A stretch of 64,000 nt of DNA from Oceanirhabdus sp. W0125-5. GTDB lineage: Bacteria; Bacillota; Clostridia; Clostridiales; Clostridiaceae. Within the stretch, counting starts at the first letter, position 1; each line of letters begins with the position of its first letter. The stretch is from contig NZ_CP115913.1 in assembly GCF_027938815.1 (NCBI RefSeq), positions 4,870,001 through 4,934,000 on the forward strand, read 5' to 3'. A program made the translations under genes and the position numbers. This document shows positions 26,301-35,207 of this stretch, one piece after another. Under the pieces are notes generated by a model that made no database searches, was not told the DNA's origin, and worked only from the letters and a program-made list of their open reading frames with translations.

Positions 26301-28426
26301 CTTGAGCTGTCAAAATATGAATTTGTAGGGTCAATTCTACTTGGATTCTTAGCTAGATGCTTTCCATCCATCGTAGCAGCTTCAGTAGCTCCACCTCTAT
26401 TTTCATCAAATCCAACTCTATCTTTTCTGTAGATGTATCCAACTCTAATATTTCCACCTGGCTCTCCTCCATCCTGTCCGTCCACAGGTGCAACATCTGT
26501 AAAATTGTATTCTGGTCCCCCATCAGCTACTATCTTATTAATCAATCTCATATATGACTCATTAGCCTCAGTTCCACCAGAATTTGGTCCATTATTATCC
26601 TGAACCTCAACAAGTGTAACTATATCTGGTGCTCCTAAATCATTAATTATTGAATCAGCAATTTTTGCTACTTTCTTATCTGGTGTGTGACTTGGATCTG
26701 CTGAAAAATTCTCAATATTATAAACTGCTATTGTTAATTTATCTTCATTAAATTGTATTGTAGTAGTTTCTCTTTCATTTGCTCCAGGATTTAAATCAGG
26801 TAATTCATTAACATTATATATTTTGTAGAATCCAAAGTTATAATCCATAACCCCAACTATATCCTGCGAGAACTTATCTCCCACTTTAGCATTGTTAAAT
26901 CTTGAATCAGTAAATATCTTATTAGGACTAAGTGGTATCACAACATCGTCAATGTGAAGAATCTCAGGATTCACATTAGATTTAGTAGGAATAATTCCTC
27001 CCTTTATAGATAATTTATCTAATGACGCTTCCCCATTATCAGCTAACACATCAAATGTACCGTATTTTTCTTGAACACCTACTATATGAGGATTCTGAAC
27101 TTTTACTAGCATTCCTTCTAAACTCTCGTATAAATCAATAGCATCTTCTGTTGTGTCAAATGTAGTCATATTATCATTATCAACAATATCAGTTATAAGA
27201 TTTCTTCCATTCTTTCCTATAATTATAGGAGCAGGCAGTTCCTTTCCTGACTCTAATACATTCACTTGAGCACCTGTGATTTCAGTTACTGTTAATTCTC
27301 TTGCATCAAAAGCTGTATGTTCTTTCTCTGATACTGTACCTTGAACAGTTACAAGGTCACCAACTTTAACTCCAGTGATTTTTCCACTTACATATATTCC
27401 ATCAGAAGTATTATTATTTTCATCTCCAACTTCCTCTTGTACAAATATACCTGGATAATACATGTCATAAGATACTGCTGTTACAATACCTTTAATCTTT
27501 ACGTTTTGTCCTAACTTTGGTGAAGTATGCGCTTCTCCCTGAATATCATATATCTTATCAAACTCTGAATCATTTATTATTGTAAAGTTAAATACTGCCT
27601 CATCACTATTCTCCATACCTTCTTTTACAGCTATAGCGTGAATTTCAGTATTATCATTAATTACTATAGGCGTTTCAAACTTAATAGCTCCAGAAGTAGT
27701 TGTTAGCGCTTCTTGTCCAATTTTATAATATACTTCAGCACCTTCTGTACCAGATGTTAGAGTTACTTCAGTTCCTACTTGTACTTCACCAGCAACTGGT
27801 GTTGATTTAACCATTTTAACCTTATTTGAAGGAGTAACCTCTCCACTTGGTCCAAAGTAGAAATCATCGTAGTAAACTGCTCCACCATAACCAGCACTAT
27901 CTTTATATGCTCTTACTTCAAAATTAAATTGAGTAGCCTCTGCTGGTGCAGTCAAAGTTGCTGTCCATTGAACCCACCCATCAGAATCAGTTGAATAAGT
28001 AGTAGGATGTAGTACATTAGAATCATTAGTTAAATAGCCTGTATCTGATTTCCATGACATCCATGGTCTTGTTCTAGCCATATTATCATTATCATAATAC
28101 CAATAACTTATGGTATATTCCTGCCCAGGTTCAACATCATATATAACTGATGAAAAATCCTTTGTACCACTTGCTGATGTATGTTTAATAGAGTATGTTC
28201 CACCATGAACTTGCTCAGTTGACTGTGAAATATTTTCTATTTTTCCATTCCATCCATCAGGTTTCCCATTAGTCCACCCTTCTGCCCCACCATTTGTGAA
28301 CATATTATTTTCTTCAGCCTTAGCTATTACCGGTGCGTATCCCCCAAATGCTATGCTGAACATCATAAAGGTTGAGATAAAGAGACTAATTATTCTCTTC
28401 TTATTCTTTTTACAGAATTTTTTCAT
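23381..28426 (-). CDS. giant secreted multidomain endonuclease/exonuclease/phosphatase protein
   Basis: 1681 residues. Order: signal peptide (1-36, cleavage near AKA), a galactose-binding-like/CBM domain (about 40-195), a chitobiase-C-type repeat (about 205-285), a long OB-fold-like region (about 290-560), the EEP nuclease domain (about 565-865), then chitobiase-C-type repeats (TEGATIYYTIDDS, TEGAEIYYTTDGSNP), two OB-fold-like repeats (near 1050 and 1230), a beta domain (about 1510-1600) and a highly charged Lys/Asp/Glu/Asn tail of about 70 residues. The nuclease motifs are complete: YNIENFS, DIVTLVEVQ, NHLGSKRGDES, VLGDMNDYEYS and SDHDPV. Such enzymes release nucleotides from extracellular DNA or act on phosphoesters. 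Paralogue of the gene at 30247; the charged tail is absent there and may hold this copy to the wall. Confidence 0.9.
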   Translation of the reverse strand: MKKFCKKNKKRIISLFISTFMMFSIAFGGYAPVIAKAEENNMFTNGGAEGWTNGKPDGWNGKIENISQSTEQVHGGTYSIKHTSASGTKDFSSVIYDVEPGQEYTISYWYYDNDNMARTRPWMSWKSDTGYLTNDSNVLHPTTYSTDSDGWVQWTATLTAPAEATQFNFEVRAYKDSAGYGGAVYYDDFYFGPSGEVTPSNKVKMVKSTPVAGEVQVGTEVTLTSGTEGAEVYYKIGQEALTTTSGAIKFETPIVINDNTEIHAIAVKEGMENSDEAVFNFTIINDSEFDKIYDIQGEAHTSPKLGQNVKIKGIVTAVSYDMYYPGIFVQEEVGDENNNTSDGIYVSGKITGVKVGDLVTVQGTVSEKEHTAFDARELTVTEITGAQVNVLESGKELPAPIIIGKNGRNLITDIVDNDNMTTFDTTEDAIDLYESLEGMLVKVQNPHIVGVQEKYGTFDVLADNGEASLDKLSIKGGIIPTKSNVNPEILHIDDVVIPLSPNKIFTDSRFNNAKVGDKFSQDIVGVMDYNFGFYKIYNVNELPDLNPGANERETTTIQFNEDKLTIAVYNIENFSADPSHTPDKKVAKIADSIINDLGAPDIVTLVEVQDNNGPNSGGTEANESYMRLINKIVADGGPEYNFTDVAPVDGQDGGEPGGNIRVGYIYRKDRVGFDENRGGATEAATMDGKHLAKNPSRIDPTNSYFDSSRKPLVGEFKFKGESVFLIANHLGSKRGDESDFGEIQPPPKGSEPKRHGQAEVINSFVKEILAADPNANIVVLGDMNDYEYSETLRILKGDELINMVEKLPKNERYTYVYNGNSQVLDSTLVSKNIEARTIGDIVHLNAEFTEHSGRASDHDPVMVQISGLGNVEYVEPVKFNILDEEVKVGTEVVLSTDTEGATIYYTIDDSTYNLYESDPITDGIEYTGPFALTETGIIKVQAVAKKGEKYSIVTSSKNIVDYARINPSHGSGEINKGEVVTIIADENNVEIFYSVGEDSNPSDGQLFPVEGLEINENSYFRIVLKKDGVFSNVVREFEYTVLAQDEIISIEEAKIKTGESVKIKGIITGMIGNNAFIQDDTAGIYLYVGANAQTEFVVGNELILSGRVVEYNKLCELKEIDDIEIVSTGNNLPAPKVVTIGEIDETLEGQLVTITNLEISEVPSGEENNYSMKVTDGISIIELRVDKYLNPGINSDDYSVGMKMNVTAPVGQFYDKYQLMLRSSDDITKEISIAEAREKAIGEEVMVKGIITGMIGNNAFIQDDTAGIYLYAGSKGKEEFVLGNELQLIGVTSEYKGLKQLKYFESINVVSTGNNLPEPKVVTIGEIDETLEGQLVTLNDVEIIQVPSEPISNNFSMKVSDGTNIIELRVDKYLNPSIYSGDYEAVMKVNVTAPVGQYNDNYQLMVRSSADIDEILEDISLVEASVEGGKVLLDTEVELSTKTEGAEIYYTTDGSNPVENGTLYTEAITLNTVGKITIKAVAKKRSSFSEVTEFKYIIVGEKKFTINSIQTTDMMNNPKNEFRMKSAIMINVDITANIDTEAVVIMKIVGKHNNVYFFNFFNNAELEDGITKSFSSGVTLFNAPIGNYKAEILVCDNLIEMNPLSQVGEYYFTINNRGKGQDDKDKNKDDDEDEEEYDEDENENNDSNGNGNAYGKNKKDKEKDENNKGQDKKNRGKGKKN

Positions 28427-28632
28427 ATAAATAATTCCCCCTTTGCTTTTTTAATTGCCTATTATGCCTCTAAATCGTAGATTTTTTTAATTTTTCGCCA
28501 TTGTTAGCACAATTTAAAATAAATAACTAATTTCTAAGTTCCCCCTCCTTTCCTATTCACTAACTAAATTATACATTTATTATTAATAATTGTAAATATT
28601 TGGATATATTATTAATGCTTTTTATAAATATA

Positions 28633-28673
28633 AAAGCTTGGACACACTACAAATTTAGTGCGTCCAAGCCTTT
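28633..28673 (-). terminator. terminator after the beta-helix gene 28697
   Basis: AAAGCTTGGACACACTA / TAGTGCGTCCAAGCCTTT. Nearly the same sequence as 30182-30222, which shows that the duplicated block includes its terminators. Confidence 0.8.
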
Positions 28674-28696
28674 GTTTAAATATTTACTTTATATTT

Positions 28697-30052
28697 CTAT
28701 TCATTATTAAGGTTTTCTGCTTTACGATTAGCATCCTCAATAGCTTTATTAATTTCTATTATTTTATCATGTGGTCCTTCTAAATGAACAATTCTTGTTT
28801 TACCCGATATAATAACTAGATTTTTCTCATTCACTGTCAGTTTCTTTATTTCTGTGCCATCTCTTATTTCAATTATTGAATCCTCATCTTGTATATCAAC
28901 TGTAGAGAAAGGTCCTTCTAACCTTACATTTCCTTTAACAACTATGGCATTAATTTCTGCATTATAATATGCTTTGATAAAAATGTTATCTTCTGTAATT
29001 ATGTTATTGAATTTACCTCTCAATTTAACAATATTTTGATCTTTACTTGAGACTATTTTGATATCTTCAAATATATCCTTTTCTGTATCTAATATAGCAT
29101 CTGAATGAATAATAGTTGACTTTACTTTACTACCGCCCAGATTTATGATGCCTGTATCTGTAATTGAGTTAATTAGAAGTTTGTTAATTTCACACTCCTT
29201 AATTTTAACACCATATTTTCCTCCAGACAAAACGCTCATTTTATCAACTTCTACTCCTATCAATGAAATACTTCCAAATTTTCCTGGCTTTATTAAAACA
29301 TCATCAATTTTACAGTCTTTCAATATACCATAATCACCACATACAGTTAATCTACCATTGAATGTAAGGTTATTACCTTTAAATCCATTGCTTGTTATAC
29401 ATACGTTTTTATCAAAGGAACAATTAGAAAGCTTACTTTTATTTATTACATAAATATCATACTTTATCTCTCTACCTAAAGTATTCTTATATACACTCAT
29501 AACATCTTCAGATATAGTTATTGTTCCTTCATAAATTTCTGATTTTATTTCATCCTCTAGTGTTGCTATAATTTTTCCATCTTCAACTTTAGTATTCTTA
29601 ACAAAATAATCTCCAGACAATTTAATGCTTTCTGTATATTCTTTATCTAATACAGGTTCAGTAAAAATTATCTCAATATGTTCAGTATCAAGAAATGCTA
29701 CATTCTCTACTTTGAATTTTTGTGAAAGTTCATCCCTATCACCTGATTGGTACTTTATCACTTTTCCCTCTTCTGAAATATAATCAACCTTTGGAATCAA
29801 TGATTTATCCACTTTTTCTCCATCATTATCATACCAAATCCCTTTGTAGCTTTTTACATATATTTTCATATCTTTGCCTATACTCTTTATTGCTTCTTGA
29901 ATCTCTTCTTTATTCTCTGTTCTGTTAACATACTTAATATCATACCCTTTATTTCCAATTACAACTGAACCGTTAGGAATATCTGCAAAAACATTACTAC
30001 ATATAAGCATTAATGAAATCATCATAATTGCTGTCCTAACCCATACTTTCAT
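28697..30052 (-). CDS. secreted beta-helix protein (short paralogue)
   Basis: 451 residues. Signal peptide 1-23 (MKVWVRTAIMMISLMLICSN). After a domain with the Ig-like (SbsA/Big_5-type) pattern VAFLDTEHIEIIFTEPV, the middle consists of short strand repeats such as LKDCKIDDVLIKPGKFGSIS, typical of a right-handed beta-helix resembling bactofilin or pectin-lyase folds. It is a clear paralogue of the gene at 35208 but lacks the C-terminal 100 residues. It is followed by its own terminator, so it is probably not cotranscribed with 23381. Possible surface partner of the nucleases; no enzyme active site is visible. Confidence 0.75.
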   Translation of the reverse strand: MKVWVRTAIMMISLMLICSNVFADIPNGSVVIGNKGYDIKYVNRTENKEEIQEAIKSIGKDMKIYVKSYKGIWYDNDGEKVDKSLIPKVDYISEEGKVIKYQSGDRDELSQKFKVENVAFLDTEHIEIIFTEPVLDKEYTESIKLSGDYFVKNTKVEDGKIIATLEDEIKSEIYEGTITISEDVMSVYKNTLGREIKYDIYVINKSKLSNCSFDKNVCITSNGFKGNNLTFNGRLTVCGDYGILKDCKIDDVLIKPGKFGSISLIGVEVDKMSVLSGGKYGVKIKECEINKLLINSITDTGIINLGGSKVKSTIIHSDAILDTEKDIFEDIKIVSSKDQNIVKLRGKFNNIITEDNIFIKAYYNAEINAIVVKGNVRLEGPFSTVDIQDEDSIIEIRDGTEIKKLTVNEKNLVIISGKTRIVHLEGPHDKIIEINKAIEDANRKAENLNNE

Positions 30053-30181
30053 AATAGTCCCTCCTTCACTTTTACGCTCCCTTAATTATACATTTATGAA
30101 AATACAAAGTAAATATTCTTTTATACTAAATTTATACAATATTAACAAATTAGTACTAATTATTTATAATAATTTAAGAAA

Positions 30182-30222
30182 AAAACTTGGACACACTATA
30201 AGTCTAGTGCGTCCAAGCCTTT
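30182..30222 (-). terminator. terminator after the giant nuclease gene 30247
   Basis: ACTTGGACACACTA / TAGTGCGTCCAAGC flanked by A and T runs, 25 bases after the stop. Almost identical to the hairpin at 28633. Confidence 0.8.
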
Positions 30223-30246
30223 AATATTTTGTGATAAATCTCACTA

Positions 30247-33200
30247 TTATCTTTTTATTTTAAAATTATATTCCCCAACTTTTGTAAATGGCTTCATTCC
30301 CTCTAAACTATCCCATACAAGAACTTCAGCCTTATAATTACCAGCTGGTGCATTAAATAAAGTAGCTCCTGCTGAAATTGATTTACTTTCACCATTTTTA
30401 AGTTCAACATTATTAATGAAGTTTAATGAATATACAAATCCATTATCCCCAACAACCTTCATTATTACTGTTGCTTTTGTATCAATGTTTGCAGTGATAT
30501 CAGCATTAATAACCACTGTACTTCCTAAATTGAATTCTGATTTATCTTCAAGAGTTATTTTGCCCTCTTGATTGATTGTATAACCTTTTGTTTTAATAAC
30601 AATTTCTTTAATTATACCTTTATTTTCTTCACCTAATATTTTAATATCTGATGAACTTCTTAGCATTATTTGATATTTACCAAAACTATAACCAATGTTT
30701 CCTATAACGTCAACTTTCATACCAACTTCATAATTATCGCCATTAATTGTTGGATTTAAATACTTATCTACTCTTAACTCAATTGATCCTGATGCATCTT
30801 TTACTCCAATTGAGTATCCACTACCCTTATTAGTTCCGATTGATGTAATCTCAACATCTTTAAGAGTAACTAATGACCCTTCTACTGACTCATTAATCTC
30901 TGCTATGGTTAAAACTTTAGCTTCTAGAATATCATTTCCAGTTGAAATAACTGTTACTTTCTCAATTGATTTTAATTGTTTTAAACCATAAAATTCTGCT
31001 GTCTTACCAGTGATTTCAACTTCATTACCTACAACAAAGTTATCTTCATCTTTTCCAAATATATATATACCAGCAGTAGTATCTTGGATAAATGGATTTC
31101 CTCCTATTAATCCAGTTACAATACCTTTAATCTTAACTTTCTTGTCATTAGCTGTTTCTCTAGCTTGAGCAATTGTAATCAGTTCAATATTTTCAACTAC
31201 ATTATACACAAACTCAGTTACTTCACTATTCTTTTCACCTTTCTTAGCTACAGATTTTATAGTAACTTCTCCAACTGTATCTAATACTATTGCTTCTGAA
31301 TAAAGTTTTCCATTTGCTACTGGATCACTTCCATCTATTGTGAAGTATATTTCTGTTCCCTCTGTTTCTGTAGAAAGTTCTACAGTTGTTCCTAAAACAA
31401 CATCTCCTGCTTCTTTTGAAGATTTTACAGGATACATTATCTCAACTTGAGGCTTTATGTCCTCTGCACTTCTAATCATTAATCTATAGTCATCTCTTTG
31501 ACCAACTGGTGCTGTTACATTTATTTTCATTCCTGCCTTGTAAACACTGCTATCAATCTCTACTTTTAGATATCTGTCTGCTCTTAATTCCACAGTCCCT
31601 GTTGAATCTTTTGCTATTATTGAATAATCTTTTACTCCACTTCCGTTTACAGAAACTATCTCTAAATCTTTAATTGTTACTAATGCTCCTTCAACTGATT
31701 CATTAATTTGTGAAACAGTAACAACCTTTCCTTCTGGAAGTTTATTTCCTTCGGAAATAAGCTTTACTTCTTCAACATTGCTTAACTGTAATAAACCTTT
31801 ATATTCAGCTCTTACTCCAGTAATTTCAACCTTATTACCCACAACAAAATTTGAATCTTCTTTTCCGTAAATATAGATACCAGCAGTATCATCTTGGATA
31901 AATGGATCTCTTCCAATTGTAGCTGTTACAATACCTGATATTTTAACTTTTTCTCCATTAACTTTTGATTTTGCTTCTTCAATTGTGATTAATTGTGCTT
32001 CTGGCTCAACAGTGTATGAGTATTCATGAACTAACTTACTGAATTCATCACCTTTCTTAAGAACCACTTTTAAAACTGTTTCTTCGTTTATTTCAATACC
32101 CTCTACAGGGAATAACTCACCTTCTGAAGGTTTAGAATCAAACCCAGTTGAATAGTAAATTTCAACATCAGTTTCATCTATTGTTACTTTTACTTTTGTA
32201 CCTTTTTTAACTTCACTTGGATTAACATCTACTGTTGTAACAGCGTAATCTACTTTATATTGTCTGCTCTTTTCAATACTAAAGTTATCACCTTTTTTTA
32301 CAACAGCTTTTATAGTTTTATTTCCTGTTTCATTTAATGAAATAGCTTTAGTATACTCAATTCCATTATCAATAGGATTTGATCCATCTAAAGTATAGTA
32401 AATAGTTCCCGCTTCTTCTTGTGTAGTAAGTTCAATTACAGTTCCAACCTTAACTAAGCTATCTAGAACATTAAAGTTAACTGATTTTACACTATTTTCA
32501 GTTCCTATACCTGAAATCTGAATCATTACAGGATCATGGTCACTAGCTCTTCCACTATGCTCTGTAAATTCAGCATTTAAATGAACTACATCAACAACTG
32601 TTTTATCTACAATATTCTTACTAACTAACATATTATCAAGAACTTGAGAGTTACCACCATATACATAAGTATATCTTTCTTGTTTTGGTAATGTCTCAAT
32701 CATATTAACAAGCTCATCACCTTTAAGAATACTTAAAGTCTCAGAATACTCGTAATCATTCATATCTCCAAGAACAACTATATTTGCATCTGGTTTTGCT
32801 TCTAAGATTTCTTTAATAAACTCATTTACAACCTGTGCTTGCTTATGTCTGTTTGGTTCACTTCCCTTAACTGGAGGTTGTACCTTTCCAAAATCAGAAG
32901 CATCTCCTCTTTTAGAACTTAGGTGATTACCTATAACAAAAACGCTTTCTCCTCTGAAAATGAACTCTCCTACAAGTGATTTTCTAGTACTTTCAAAATA
33001 TGAGCTGTTAGGATTTACTCTACTTGGATTTTTTGCTAAATGCTCTCCATTCATTTCAGCTCTTTCAGTAGATCCACCCTTATTTTCATTAAAGTCAACT
33101 CTGTCAGGTCTATAAATAAATCCAACTCTAATATTTGCTCCTGGTGCTCCACCATCTTGTCCATATACAGGATCTATATCTGTAAATAAATATTCATGTC

Positions 33201-35142
33201 CATTTATTGCTTTTATTGCATTCACTAATCTTTTATATGATTCAGTTGCATCTACAATAGTATCTGCTGAATCACCTTTATTAGGTTCTCCATTATTATC
33301 TTGAACCTCTACAAGAGTGATAATATCTGGTGCCCCTAAATCATTAACCATTGAATTTGCAATTCTCTCAACTTTCTCATCTGAAGTTTCAGTTGCATCT
33401 GCTGAGAAGTTTTCTATGTTATAAACTGCTACTGTTAACTTATCTTCATCAAATACTATAGATGTTGTCTCTCTATTATTTCCACCATCTGTTAAGTTAG
33501 GTAAAGTGTGAGTATTATAGATTTTATATGATGCGAAGTTATAATCCATAACACCAACTATATCTCCATCAAACTTATCTCCAACTTTTGTATTGTTGAA
33601 TCTTTCATCAATGAATTCTTTGCTACTATTTGCTACAGGTACTACCACATCATCTACATGTAGAATCTCTGGATTGACATTATCTTTAGTAGGAATTATT
33701 CCACCTTTTGCTGAGAATTTATCTACTGATGCTTCTCCATCATCTGCCAGTATGTGGAACGTTCCATATCTTTCTTCTGGTGCCACTATACGAGGGTTTT
33801 CAACTTTAACAAGCATACCTTCTAAACTCTCATAGAAATCAATCGCATCCTCTTCTGGATCAAAAGAAGTCATATTATCATTGTCTATGTTATCTGTAAT
33901 TACATTTCTACCATTCTTTCCTATTATGATAGGCTCTGGTAATTGTTTTCCTGATTCAATTACGAATCCAGATTTATGATATATCTCTGTAACTGTTAAT
34001 TCTTCACCATCAAAAGCAGTATGCTTTTCCTCTTTTACTTCTCCTTCAACTACAACTAAATCTCCTACTTTATAGCTGCTGCTTAAATTACCTCTAACAT
34101 AGATTCCATCTGAAGTTGCTATGTCTCCATCTCCAACTTCTTCCTGTACAAAGATTCCTTTATAGTCTCTATCGTTAGATACTGCTGTAACAATACCTTT
34201 TATTCTAACATTCTGCATTTTGTATGTTGATTCATGACCTTTACCTTGAATATCATAGATCTTATCAAAATCATCCTCTGTTAGAACTTCATAATTAAAT
34301 ATTGATTCCTTACTCATGTCTAATCCAGCTTTAACAGCTACTGTATGAATTTCTTTATCTTCATCAATAGTAATAGGCACTGTATATTTAATTGCACTTG
34401 ATGTAGTTGTTAGTGCTTCAGTTCCTATTTGATAATAAATATCTGCCCCTTCTGTTGCTGTTGAAAGAGTTATCTCTGTTCCAGCAATAACTTTACCAGA
34501 TGGTTTATCTGCTTTTACGTCTTTAACTTGCGTCTCTGGAGCTATTCCACCAACAGGTCCAAAGAAGAAATCATCGTAGTAAACGGAACCTCCTTTTGCA
34601 CCATCATTGTATACTCTTACTTCAAAATAGAATTTACTTGCACTTTCAGGTGCAGTTAATCTAACTTCCCACTGAATCCATCTATCCTCATTAATTGAGT
34701 AAGAATCTCTCTTTCCTGGAATCATAGAGTGTAATTCTGCATCATGATCTTTAACATATCCATTACTCTCATCTTTCCATGTCATCCAAGGTCTAGTCTT
34801 TGCATTATCATCATTATCATAATACCAGTATCTTATAGTATATTCTTGTCCTGGTTCAATATCGTTAAAAATTTTTATTAATTTTTTTGTACCAGCAGTG
34901 TGTTTAATACTTTTGCTCCCTCCATGTACCTTTTCAGTACTTTCTGAAACATTCTCTGCTGTATCCCATCCATCAGGCTTACCAGCTGTCCAGTTTTCAA
35001 CTCCACCATTAGTAAATAAATTTCCATCATCTGCTTTAACAACTATTGGTGAGTATCCTCCAAATAGAATACTGAATATCATAGTCATTGAGATACAAAG
35101 ACTAACAATTCTCTTCTTATTCTCATTATAGAATTTATTCAT
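30247..35142 (-). CDS. giant secreted multidomain endonuclease/exonuclease/phosphatase protein (paralogue)
   Basis: 1631 residues with the same order as the gene at 23381: signal peptide (to about residue 37), CBM-like domain with the Trp-rich start, chitobiase-C-type repeat, OB-fold region, EEP nuclease (about 565-870; YNIENFS, DIITLVEVQ, NHLSSKRGDAS, VLGDMNDYEYS, SDHDPV), chitobiase-C-type repeats, two OB-type repeats, and a C-terminal beta domain ending KVGEYNFKIKR. It lacks the charged tail of its paralogue. It follows the long beta-helix gene after 65 bases with no terminator in between, so the two are likely one transcript. Extracellular nucleic-acid or phosphoester scavenging is the best guess. 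Confidence 0.9.
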   Translation of the reverse strand: MNKFYNENKKRIVSLCISMTMIFSILFGGYSPIVVKADDGNLFTNGGVENWTAGKPDGWDTAENVSESTEKVHGGSKSIKHTAGTKKLIKIFNDIEPGQEYTIRYWYYDNDDNAKTRPWMTWKDESNGYVKDHDAELHSMIPGKRDSYSINEDRWIQWEVRLTAPESASKFYFEVRVYNDGAKGGSVYYDDFFFGPVGGIAPETQVKDVKADKPSGKVIAGTEITLSTATEGADIYYQIGTEALTTTSSAIKYTVPITIDEDKEIHTVAVKAGLDMSKESIFNYEVLTEDDFDKIYDIQGKGHESTYKMQNVRIKGIVTAVSNDRDYKGIFVQEEVGDGDIATSDGIYVRGNLSSSYKVGDLVVVEGEVKEEKHTAFDGEELTVTEIYHKSGFVIESGKQLPEPIIIGKNGRNVITDNIDNDNMTSFDPEEDAIDFYESLEGMLVKVENPRIVAPEERYGTFHILADDGEASVDKFSAKGGIIPTKDNVNPEILHVDDVVVPVANSSKEFIDERFNNTKVGDKFDGDIVGVMDYNFASYKIYNTHTLPNLTDGGNNRETTSIVFDEDKLTVAVYNIENFSADATETSDEKVERIANSMVNDLGAPDIITLVEVQDNNGEPNKGDSADTIVDATESYKRLVNAIKAINGHEYLFTDIDPVYGQDGGAPGANIRVGFIYRPDRVDFNENKGGSTERAEMNGEHLAKNPSRVNPNSSYFESTRKSLVGEFIFRGESVFVIGNHLSSKRGDASDFGKVQPPVKGSEPNRHKQAQVVNEFIKEILEAKPDANIVVLGDMNDYEYSETLSILKGDELVNMIETLPKQERYTYVYGGNSQVLDNMLVSKNIVDKTVVDVVHLNAEFTEHSGRASDHDPVMIQISGIGTENSVKSVNFNVLDSLVKVGTVIELTTQEEAGTIYYTLDGSNPIDNGIEYTKAISLNETGNKTIKAVVKKGDNFSIEKSRQYKVDYAVTTVDVNPSEVKKGTKVKVTIDETDVEIYYSTGFDSKPSEGELFPVEGIEINEETVLKVVLKKGDEFSKLVHEYSYTVEPEAQLITIEEAKSKVNGEKVKISGIVTATIGRDPFIQDDTAGIYIYGKEDSNFVVGNKVEITGVRAEYKGLLQLSNVEEVKLISEGNKLPEGKVVTVSQINESVEGALVTIKDLEIVSVNGSGVKDYSIIAKDSTGTVELRADRYLKVEIDSSVYKAGMKINVTAPVGQRDDYRLMIRSAEDIKPQVEIMYPVKSSKEAGDVVLGTTVELSTETEGTEIYFTIDGSDPVANGKLYSEAIVLDTVGEVTIKSVAKKGEKNSEVTEFVYNVVENIELITIAQARETANDKKVKIKGIVTGLIGGNPFIQDTTAGIYIFGKDEDNFVVGNEVEITGKTAEFYGLKQLKSIEKVTVISTGNDILEAKVLTIAEINESVEGSLVTLKDVEITSIGTNKGSGYSIGVKDASGSIELRVDKYLNPTINGDNYEVGMKVDVIGNIGYSFGKYQIMLRSSSDIKILGEENKGIIKEIVIKTKGYTINQEGKITLEDKSEFNLGSTVVINADITANIDTKATVIMKVVGDNGFVYSLNFINNVELKNGESKSISAGATLFNAPAGNYKAEVLVWDSLEGMKPFTKVGEYNFKIKR

Positions 35143-35207
35143 TTAAATAAATCCCCCTTTAATTTTTTACTGTATTTTAAAGTTTCCTCTACTTACTTAG
35201 CTAACTT